Shown here one piece after another: positions 1 through 5,029 of a stretch of 5,643 nt of DNA. A program made the position numbers and the translations under genes. Position 1 is the first letter of the stretch; each line of letters begins with the position of its first letter. This DNA is from Acidobacteriota bacterium (lineage in GTDB: Bacteria > Acidobacteriota > Terriglobia > Terriglobales > Acidobacteriaceae): the NCBI GenBank assembly GCA_021781255.1, contig JAJXXG010000185.1, forward strand, positions 1 through 5,643. Reading direction: 5' to 3'. The notes beneath the pieces are model-generated. The model was not told the DNA's origin. It worked only from the letters and a program-made list of their open reading frames with translations, and searched no databases.

Positions 1-1
1 G

Positions 2-1171
2 AAGCGACTTGGGATGGGGCTTGTCGGCCCAGGTTTTGTTGCGGGCTATCATTTGGACGCGGTTCGGCGTCTGGGCGATGTGGATGTGGTCGCCGTAGCC
101 GGGTCGAGCCAGGAGTCGGCGGACAGGAAGGCCGCCGAGCTGAGGGTTTCGCGCGCCTATGGGCACTATCGCGATTTGATCGCGGATCCCGATGTGGACG
201 TAGTTCACAACGCCACGCCGAACTATCTGCACCTGCCGGTTTGCCTGATGGCGCTTCGGGCCGGCAAGCATGTGATCTCAGACAAGCCGCTGGCCATTTC
301 CGCGGATGAGGGGCGCCAACTGCGCGACGCCGCCCTGGAGTCTGGCCGCGCAAACGTGGTGTTGTTCAATTACCGCGGCAACCCTTTGGTGCAGCAGGCG
401 CGCTGCATGGTAAAAGCCGGCGGAATCGGGGCGGTGCATTTTGTTCATGGCTGCTACTTTCAGGATTGGATGGTGGATGCCGGCATTTACTCGTGGCGTT
501 CCGACCCGGTTCGCAGCGGCGCCAGCTCGACGATGAATGACATTGGCACGCACTGGTGCGATCTGGCCCAGCACATTGCGGGCGCAAACATCGAAGCGGT
601 TCTTGCCGACATGTCCACGGTGGTTCCGGTCCGTTATACCGACAGCGATAGTCATGAAACCTTTGTCCATGACAAGCGCCCGCGGAGCGAGCTTCGGCAG
701 GTGAAGGGAGAAGACCTCGCGAGCGTACTGTTGCGCTTCAGCAGCGGCGCGCACGGCAGCTTCTCGGCGGGCCAGGTTCTGCCCGGCCACAAGAACGACC
801 TGCAAATCGAGATCAGCGGACGCTCGGGTTCTCTGCGCTGGCTTCAGGAGCAGCCCAACGAACTTTGGGTTGGCCGCTACGGAGAGCCCAACAGCATTTT
901 CACCAAGGAACCCGACCAGCTGGTCGAAGCCGCGCAGCGCTACGCGCGCATGCCGGCCGGCCACCAGGCGGGCTGGTCCGACGCTTTCTATAACAGCATA
1001 TGGGATGCATACGAGTGGATCCGCGCCGGCGCTGATCCAGAAGCGCGCCTGCCTGCCACGGCGACATTCGACGACGGTTACCGCATCTGCTGCGTGATCG
1101 AGGCCATGGTGCGCAGCCAGGCCGCGGGTGGCGTTTGGCAGAAGGTGGAGTACATACCGCCGGCCCGCTGA
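2..1171 (+). CDS. Gfo/Idh/MocA-family NAD(P)-dependent oxidoreductase, 5' end outside window
   Basis: Members of this family oxidise or reduce a hydroxyl/keto carbon of sugars and polyols with NAD(P). The frame is open from base 2: the codons before the ATG at 14 read K-R-L-G and align with K-R-I-G of the paralogue at 2466, so that ATG is internal and the true start lies just upstream of the window. Numbering from the ATG at 14 (385 residues), the Rossmann nucleotide-binding loop is at about 2-10 (GLVGPGFVA). The family's E-K-P motif appears as D90-K91-P92, followed by N-Y-R at 119-121. The second-domain motif D176-I-G-T-H180-W-C-D183 carries the likely catalytic histidine, with K91 as its presumed partner. 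A Q-D-W segment sits at 150-152. No signal peptide is expected, judging from the paralogue, so a cytoplasmic enzyme is likely. Family assignment is firm; substrate is unknown. Confidence 0.9.
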   Translation, partial: KRLGMGLVGPGFVAGYHLDAVRRLGDVDVVAVAGSSQESADRKAAELRVSRAYGHYRDLIADPDVDVVHNATPNYLHLPVCLMALRAGKHVISDKPLAISADEGRQLRDAALESGRANVVLFNYRGNPLVQQARCMVKAGGIGAVHFVHGCYFQDWMVDAGIYSWRSDPVRSGASSTMNDIGTHWCDLAQHIAGANIEAVLADMSTVVPVRYTDSDSHETFVHDKRPRSELRQVKGEDLASVLLRFSSGAHGSFSAGQVLPGHKNDLQIEISGRSGSLRWLQEQPNELWVGRYGEPNSIFTKEPDQLVEAAQRYARMPAGHQAGWSDAFYNSIWDAYEWIRAGADPEARLPATATFDDGYRICCVIEAMVRSQAAGGVWQKVEYIPPAR

Positions 1172-1176
1172 TCCAG

Positions 1177-1210
1177 GCCCCGCATCGGCAGTAAGCCTCG
1201 ATGACGGGGC
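1177..1210 (+). other. Hairpin just downstream of the first oxidoreductase gene
   Basis: An 11-bp inverted repeat, GCCCCGCATCG at 1177-1187 against CGATG-A-CGGGGC at 1199-1210, is broken only by one bulged A (1204) and closes an 11-base loop. It begins 6 bases after the stop codon. The sequence after it is GGAAAAGACAAG with no T-run, so a classical intrinsic terminator is not supported. It could stabilise the 3' end of the message, terminate weakly or with Rho, or be chance in GC-rich DNA. Confidence 0.4.
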
Positions 1211-1216
1211 GGAAAA

Positions 1217-1230
1217 GACAAGCGCTTATC
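1217..1230 (+). promoter_or_regulatory. CG-centred palindrome, candidate LacI-family operator
   Basis: GACAAGCGCTTATC is symmetric at 12 of 14 positions around a central CG, with a perfect AAGCGCTT core (1220-1227). LacI/CcpA-type repressors of sugar genes bind palindromes with a central CG and often an AAGCGCTT-like core. The right half overlaps TATCAT (1227-1232), which matches the -10 consensus at 5 of 6 bases, but I see no convincing -35 at normal spacing. The site is 74 bases upstream of the isomerase gene. This is a pattern-based inference; no regulator gene is visible in the window. Confidence 0.3.
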
Positions 1231-1235
1231 ATCCC

Positions 1236-1255
1236 CTGGCCAGCTTCACGGCCAG
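1236..1255 (+). repeat. Short inverted repeat in the isomerase gene leader
   Basis: CTGGCC at 1236-1241 and GGCCAG at 1250-1255 form a perfect 6-bp stem with an 8-base loop, between the palindrome and the ribosome binding site. It is short enough to be chance in GC-rich sequence. Confidence 0.25.
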
Positions 1256-1286
1256 CGAACCGCAGGTTTCCGGTCCCTATCTTTGG

Positions 1287-1292
1287 AAGGAG
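1287..1292 (+). promoter_or_regulatory. Ribosome binding site of the isomerase gene
   Basis: AAGGAG is a near-perfect Shine-Dalgarno sequence, 11 bases before the ATG at 1304. It decides the start: the in-frame TTG at 1283 lies on or upstream of this element and would put it inside the coding region. Confidence 0.7.
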
Positions 1293-1303
1293 TTTATTGC
1301 ACA

Positions 1304-2242
1304 ATGACGACCAAGTATTCCCGCCGTGGATTCATGATGGGCTCGGCTGCAACCCTGGCAGTCTTACACGCCAACGCATTTTCTGGTTGGGCGCAATCGC
1401 GGCCGGCTTCTTCGCTCACGCCGGGCCTGCAGCTCTTTATGGTGAAAGATGAACTGGCAAAAGACACGCCTGGAACTCTGCAGAAGCTGGCAGCCATCGG
1501 CTACCGGGATGTAGAGTATTTCGCCATTCAGGGTTACACCGCAAGCCAGTTTAGCAAGCTGCTGGATCAAGCCGGCTTGCGCTGTCCGAGCGCTCACCTG
1601 GGTTTTGGCATCGTCGAGACCGAGAAGCTGCTGGACGATGCGGCCGCTCTGGGAGCTCATTACGTAATCAGCTCCATTCTGCCGCCGCCCTCGTTGAAGT
1701 CGCACGATATGGCCGCCATCATGGACCGGATGAATCACCTCAGCCGCGACGATTTCAAGAGCATGGCGCAGGAAGCCAACGAAATCGCGGTCAAGGCGCA
1801 GAAGCGCGGGATGCAATACGCTTACCACAATCACAACGTGGAGTTTCGCACCTTCGAAGACGGCGAGACCGGCTACTCGATCGTGATGAAGGAAACCGAC
1901 CCGAAACTGGTTCAGTTCGAGGCCGATCTGGGCTGGATGACGGTCGGGGGCGCCAATCCCCTGCAGATCATCAAGTCCGCTCCGTCGCGGTTCCCGCTGC
2001 TGCATTTCAAGGACTTCTCGGTGCTTGTGCCGCCGGTGACGGCCCTGGGAACGGACCGGCAGCAGAAGGTTGTGGATCTGGGGCAGGGGCTGGTGCCCTT
2101 CAAGGAGATTGTGGCTTACGCGAAGGCGCACCTGCACATTGCGTACTATATTGTGGACCACGATCCGCCGTTCCATAATCAGACGGCGCTGGAGGCAGCC
2201 AAGATCGACTTCGACTATCTTGCCGGGCTTCTTGCCTCTTAG
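1304..2242 (+). CDS. Tat-exported sugar phosphate isomerase/epimerase-like TIM-barrel protein
   Basis: This is a 312-residue protein of the xylose-isomerase-like TIM-barrel superfamily (sugar isomerases/epimerases, IolE/IolI, keto-sugar lyases). Residues 6-12 (S-R-R-G-F-M-M) are a twin-arginine motif, followed by a mildly hydrophobic stretch and a possible cleavage site near G-W-A (28-30), so periplasmic export in a folded state is likely. The mature domain starts near residue 40 (PGLQLFMVKDEL). Family landmarks are G-Y-R-D-V-E (66-71), A-H-L-G (97-100), Y-H-N-H-N-V-E (174-180), E-A-D-L-G-W (206-211), H-F-K-D (234-237), L-G-Q-G (259-262) and V-D-H-D (284-287). E180, D208 and H234 fit three of the usual metal ligands; the fourth, normally Glu, may be D285. 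It follows an oxidoreductase gene by 132 bases and is followed by a hairpin. The start rests on the ribosome binding site and the Tat motif. Substrate is unknown. Confidence 0.88.
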   Translation: MTTKYSRRGFMMGSAATLAVLHANAFSGWAQSRPASSLTPGLQLFMVKDELAKDTPGTLQKLAAIGYRDVEYFAIQGYTASQFSKLLDQAGLRCPSAHLGFGIVETEKLLDDAAALGAHYVISSILPPPSLKSHDMAAIMDRMNHLSRDDFKSMAQEANEIAVKAQKRGMQYAYHNHNVEFRTFEDGETGYSIVMKETDPKLVQFEADLGWMTVGGANPLQIIKSAPSRFPLLHFKDFSVLVPPVTALGTDRQQKVVDLGQGLVPFKEIVAYAKAHLHIAYYIVDHDPPFHNQTALEAAKIDFDYLAGLLAS

Positions 2243-2248
2243 CGGGGC

Positions 2249-2283
2249 GGGCGCCGCAGCGCAGCCGATGCGCGGCGGCGCCC
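2249..2283 (+). terminator. Strong GC hairpin after the isomerase gene, probable terminator
   Basis: GGGCGCCGC at 2249-2257 pairs perfectly with GCGGCGCCC at 2275-2283. After one A/G mismatch (2258 with 2274) an inner 5-bp stem, GCGCA with TGCGC, closes a 5-base loop (2264-2268). It begins 6 bases after the TAG stop, as expected of a transcription terminator. The tail is not a clean T-run (TCTGTGCGG, with T-rich stretches only from about 2301), so termination may be imperfect or Rho-assisted. Confidence 0.5.
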
Positions 2284-2354
2284 TCTGTGCGGAATGACGC
2301 GATTTTCTCGTTTGCAGGCCGCCGCGAACGATTCAAGCTGCAGGCTTATCCGTA

Positions 2355-2383
2355 TTGTTACGTGTGTTGCGTTGTTTTATTTT
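2355..2383 (+). promoter_or_regulatory. Candidate promoter in a T-rich island before the second oxidoreductase gene
   Basis: TTGTTA (2355-2360) and TATTTT (2378-2383) are separated by 17 bases, and each matches the sigma-70 hexamers at 4 of 6 positions. They lie in the only strongly AT-rich stretch of the window (about 2353-2389), between a terminator-like hairpin and the next gene. A start near 2390 would give a leader of about 75 bases. The T-richness alone could produce such matches, so this is tentative. Confidence 0.35.
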
Positions 2384-2408
2384 ATTTTTCCGCCTAAGGT
2401 AGCTCGCA

Positions 2409-2443
2409 AGACTCTTCCCCGCCAGAGTGGGGCGGGGGAGTCT
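2409..2443 (+). promoter_or_regulatory. Long hairpin in the leader of the second oxidoreductase gene
   Basis: AGACTC (2409-2414) pairs with GAGTCT (2438-2443) and CCCCGCC (2417-2423) pairs with GGCGGGG (2431-2437). The result is 13 base pairs with a TT bulge (2415-2416) and a 7-base loop. It ends 7 bases before the ribosome binding site. With no T-run after it, it is unlikely to be a simple terminator; a leader structure affecting message stability or translation fits better. The function is inferred. Confidence 0.45.
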
Positions 2444-2445
2444 GA

Positions 2446-2458
2446 AGATCGGAGATCT
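2446..2458 (+). promoter_or_regulatory. Ribosome binding site held in a small hairpin
   Basis: GGAG at 2451-2454 is the only good Shine-Dalgarno candidate for the ATG at 2466 (11-base spacing, the same as for the isomerase gene). It sits in a potential hairpin: AGATC (2446-2450) pairs with GATCT (2454-2458) around the loop GGA. The stem is weak (5 bp, 3-base loop) but could stack on the larger hairpin that ends at 2443. Confidence 0.4.
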
Positions 2459-2465
2459 GGATTCA

Positions 2466-3674
2466 ATGTCGAAGAAAAGAATTGGCATGGGCCTGATTGG
2501 TCCTGGATTCATTGCGACGCACCACATTGACGCGGTGCGGCGGCTGGGCAACGTGGATGTGGTTGCCATCGCCGACTACTGCCAGGAAGCGGCCGACAAG
2601 CGGGCCAAAGATCTGAATGTGGATCGCGCCTATGGACGTTTCGAGGATCTCGTCAATGACCCCGACATCGATGTCATTCACAATACGACGCCGAACTATC
2701 TCCTCTCCCCGGTCAACCGGATGGTTCTGGAAGCCGGCAAGCACATCATCTGCGACAAGCCGCTGGCGCTGAACGCGGACGAGGCCAGGCAGTTGCGCGA
2801 CATCGCGATGGCGTCGCGCAAGGCGCATGTGCTGATCTTCAACTATCGCTGCCATCCTGCCGTGCAGCAGGCGCGGCTGATGTCGGCCGCCGGGGAACTC
2901 GGGCCCATCCCCTTGATTCACGGGCATTACATGCAGGACTGGCTCACCGAGCCGGAGACCTATTCATGGCGTCTGGATCCGTCCAAGGGCGGCGCCAGCT
3001 CGGCATTGGGCGACATCGGACTGCACTGGTGCGATCTGGCGCAGCATGTCTCAGGCGCGCGGATTGTCTCCGTACTCGCCGATTTGACGACGGTGGTTCC
3101 CGTGCGTTACGTCACGGATCCCGCTCAGCAGGCCTTCTCCAAGGGCGCCCTTGAAGGCAGCCGGCAGGTCAGGATCGAGAGTGAAGACCTTGCCTGCGTG
3201 CTGCTGCGATTCGACACCGGGGCCAGGGGGAGCCTGATCGTCGGGCAGGTTCTTCCCGGTCACAAGAACGATCTGACGCTGGAGCTGTGCGGGCGCAAGC
3301 TCTCCGTACGCTGGCAGCAGGAGCAGCCGAATGAATTGTGGCTGGGGCGCACCGCGGGGCCCAATTGCACGCTGACCAAGGATCCTTCCCAACTGCTGCC
3401 CGAGGCGCAACGCTATTCGCGCTTGCCCGGTGGCCATCAGGCGGGATGGTCCGATGCGTTCTTTAACGTCATCTCCGATGCTTACACATGGATTCGCAGC
3501 GACGGAGATCCAGAAGCCAAGCCCGCGGCCACAGCCACCTTCGAGGACGGCTACCGGATGGGATGCGTCGTGGAAGCCATGCTTCGCAGTTACGCAAAGG
3601 GCGGCGTTTGGGAAGATGTCGATGCCGGGCAAGAGTGCGCGGCGAAGCCGGCCGCAATGCAAAATGTTGGCTGA
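2466..3674 (+). CDS. Gfo/Idh/MocA-family NAD(P)-dependent oxidoreductase, paralogue of the gene at 2-1171
   Basis: This is a 402-residue, probably cytoplasmic dehydrogenase of the Gfo/Idh/MocA family acting on a sugar or polyol. The N terminus goes straight into the Rossmann fold with no signal peptide (glycine-rich loop GLIGPGFIA at 9-17). D97-K98-P99 stands where the family usually has E-K-P; F-N-Y-R is at 125-128, Q-D-W at 157-159, and D183-I-G-L-H187-W-C-D190 carries the likely catalytic histidine. It aligns nearly end to end with the first oxidoreductase: 25 of the first 33 comparable residues are identical, and blocks such as GQVLPGHKNDL and GHQAGWSDAF are shared. The least conserved parts are the segment near 210-235 and a short C-terminal tail with no counterpart in the paralogue. 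An in-frame GTG at 2427 was rejected as start because it lies inside the leader hairpin, upstream of the ribosome binding site. The permease gene follows after 41 bases, probably in the same operon. Confidence 0.9.
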   Translation: MSKKRIGMGLIGPGFIATHHIDAVRRLGNVDVVAIADYCQEAADKRAKDLNVDRAYGRFEDLVNDPDIDVIHNTTPNYLLSPVNRMVLEAGKHIICDKPLALNADEARQLRDIAMASRKAHVLIFNYRCHPAVQQARLMSAAGELGPIPLIHGHYMQDWLTEPETYSWRLDPSKGGASSALGDIGLHWCDLAQHVSGARIVSVLADLTTVVPVRYVTDPAQQAFSKGALEGSRQVRIESEDLACVLLRFDTGARGSLIVGQVLPGHKNDLTLELCGRKLSVRWQQEQPNELWLGRTAGPNCTLTKDPSQLLPEAQRYSRLPGGHQAGWSDAFFNVISDAYTWIRSDGDPEAKPAATATFEDGYRMGCVVEAMLRSYAKGGVWEDVDAGQECAAKPAAMQNVG

Positions 3675-3700
3675 GCGTTCAGGGCGAATGACGACTCCCA

Positions 3701-3706
3701 GAGGAG
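3701..3706 (+). promoter_or_regulatory. Ribosome binding site of the permease gene
   Basis: GAGGAG lies 9 bases before the ATG at 3716 and supports that start. The 41-base gap after the oxidoreductase stop holds no terminator-like hairpin, consistent with co-transcription. Confidence 0.65.
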
Positions 3707-3715
3707 CACGATCCG

Positions 3716-4849
3716 ATGTTGATACTTGCGGCAGTTTTGGCGATCTTTGTGTACGGAATGATCGCGGCCATGCTGGGAACCATTCTTCCCGATCTTTCCC
3801 GCCGCTTTAACCTGACGCCTTCGCAGAATGGAACCATCGCCCTGGCCCTGGCGCTGGCGCTCATCCTGGCCTCGCTTTTAACCGGCCCTTTGCTTGACAC
3901 GCAGGGAGAGAAAATAGGGCTGGTCCTTGGTCTTGCCCTGATTGTCATCGCGCTCTTTTCTCTGCCGCGCGTCAAAGGCTTTGCCACCATCCTGGTCCTG
4001 CTGTTCCTGCTGGGCGCTGGAGGCGGCATCGTGGTGACCGGCGCCAATGCACTGGTGAGCGCCGTGAGCTCCGACCACCGCGCGACGGCGCTCAATCTGG
4101 TGAACCTCTTCTTCGGCCTGGGCGGATTCGCGACGCCGTTTCTTTCCGCCAATCTGTTCAGCCGGAATTGGGTGCGCCTCTGCTACGCGGTGGCTTCGCT
4201 CACTTCCATTGCGTTGCTGGTGCAGGTAATTCCCGCCATGCCGAAGCCGTCCGGACAAGGCGGATTTCCCATGGCGCAAGTAGGACCCATCCTGGGTAAT
4301 CCGTTGCTTTATCTGCTCGGGCTGTTTCTCTTCCTCTATATCTCTTGCGAGGTGGGAGTGTGGAACTGGCTGCCGCGCCATCTGATTGCCCGCGGCGTAC
4401 CCCAGGAAAAGGCTCTGAACATTCTCTCGCTGGGGTTTGCATTAGGCATGCTGGTCGGCCGCATGGTGGTTTCCCCGGTGTTGATGCGGGTTCCGGCGGT
4501 TACGGTCATCCTGGCGGCCTCGGTTGCCATGGCATTCACAACTTTTTTCATGCTGCGCGCCAGCCGGCCTGCGACGGCATTCGCCGTGGTCTTTCTTGCG
4601 GGCGTCTCCATGGCTCCGGTGTTTCCCACGGTGCTGGCCATCGCCGGCTCGGCCTTCCCCGTCCTGGGCGCAACGGCCATGGGCGTTGTCATCACCTGCG
4701 GATGGATTGGGCTGGCCGTGAGTTCGCGAATCATTGGCGCCGTCGCGGGCGAAAAGCCGGAGCGGCTCGGCAAGGCTCTCTTGTTGATTCCTGCCTCCTC
4801 TGTGCTCATGATCTTCTTGAGCTTCGGCATTGCTTCGGCACTGCGGTAG
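3716..4849 (+). CDS. MFS transporter, FHS-like sugar permease
   Basis: This is a 377-residue inner-membrane protein of the major facilitator superfamily, probably importing a sugar, sugar derivative or polyol. Twelve hydrophobic helices can be placed roughly at 2-24, 39-60, 67-84, 89-112, 124-146, 153-173, 197-219, 234-256, 260-280, 286-307, 316-343 and 352-375, with the usual central loop near 174-195. The helix 2-3 loop D61-T-Q-G-E-K matches the MFS D-x-x-G-x-[RK] signature. G-A-N-A-L-V-S (109-115), A-L-N-L-V-N-L-F-F-G-L-G (125-136) and E212-V-G-x-x-N-W (helix 7) resemble the fucose-galactose-glucose:H+ symporter (FHS) subfamily. Length is slightly short for MFS, mostly from a very short N terminus. 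It lies between an oxidoreductase and an outer-membrane porin gene, which fits sugar uptake. MFS membership is firm; subfamily is likely; substrate and direction are inferred. Confidence 0.85.
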   Translation: MLILAAVLAIFVYGMIAAMLGTILPDLSRRFNLTPSQNGTIALALALALILASLLTGPLLDTQGEKIGLVLGLALIVIALFSLPRVKGFATILVLLFLLGAGGGIVVTGANALVSAVSSDHRATALNLVNLFFGLGGFATPFLSANLFSRNWVRLCYAVASLTSIALLVQVIPAMPKPSGQGGFPMAQVGPILGNPLLYLLGLFLFLYISCEVGVWNWLPRHLIARGVPQEKALNILSLGFALGMLVGRMVVSPVLMRVPAVTVILAASVAMAFTTFFMLRASRPATAFAVVFLAGVSMAPVFPTVLAIAGSAFPVLGATAMGVVITCGWIGLAVSSRIIGAVAGEKPERLGKALLLIPASSVLMIFLSFGIASALR

Positions 4850-5029
4850 CCGAGGAAATGTTGGTCGTCTCAGTGCGCGCTGTTGTCTCCTGAGCTTCGG
4901 GTTTCCGCTGGCCCTGGTCTGCGTCCAGCGAATCCGGGTATTGGCAATCATTCATGTTCGCTTGACGGCGCTTGGCGAAGAGTGGGCGCGAGCTACCTTT
5001 GCAAGCAAAACCTATCCACGGAGAAAGCA
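4850..5029 (+). other. Spacer before the porin gene, no clear element
   Basis: This 180-base stretch has no convincing gene on either strand. Two -35-like hexamers occur (TTGGCA at 4941-4946, TTGACG at 4962-4967), but neither has a good -10 at normal spacing, and no terminator with a T-run follows the permease gene. The porin gene may be read through from upstream or have a promoter I cannot recognise. Confidence 0.4.
5020..5023 (+). promoter_or_regulatory. Ribosome binding site deciding a TTG start
   Basis: GGAG ends 6 bases before the TTG at 5030, good spacing for initiation. The next in-frame ATG is codon 39, beyond the signal peptide, which supports TTG as the true start. Confidence 0.6.

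Noticed and set aside
14..16. ATG as the start of the first oxidoreductase
   Set aside because: The codons before it (K-R-L-G) match the paralogue's N terminus, and no ribosome binding site can be seen, so this is an internal Met and the gene is cut by the window edge.
1283..1303. TTG start extending the isomerase by seven residues
   Set aside because: The extension contains the AAGGAG ribosome binding site itself, and the Tat signal peptide is best placed when starting at 1304.
2351..2389. T-rich run as the tail of an intrinsic terminator
   Set aside because: The nearest upstream inverted repeats (CGTA with TACG at 2351-2362, AAGC with GCTT near 2336-2347) are only 4 bp, and the strong hairpin is about 70 bases away.
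2427..2465. GTG start extending the second oxidoreductase by 13 residues
   Set aside because: The codon is inside the leader hairpin loop, the extension covers the ribosome binding site, and the paralogue supports the M-S-K-K-R start region.
2294..2530. Small 78-residue frame in the spacer, with a short hydrophobic patch
   Set aside because: It has no ribosome binding site, runs into the oxidoreductase gene in another frame, and spans the promoter and hairpin elements.
4833..4855. Hairpin across the permease stop codon (CTTCGGC with GCCGAGG, 9-base loop)
   Set aside because: It has only 7 pairs including one G-U, lies partly within the coding region and has no T-run after it, so it is not supported as a terminator.
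278..4951. Several long - strand open frames antisense to the genes (for example 278-964, 1364-2176, 4336-4830)
   Set aside because: They mirror real genes in GC-rich DNA, are rich in Arg and His, show no domains and lack ribosome binding sites.
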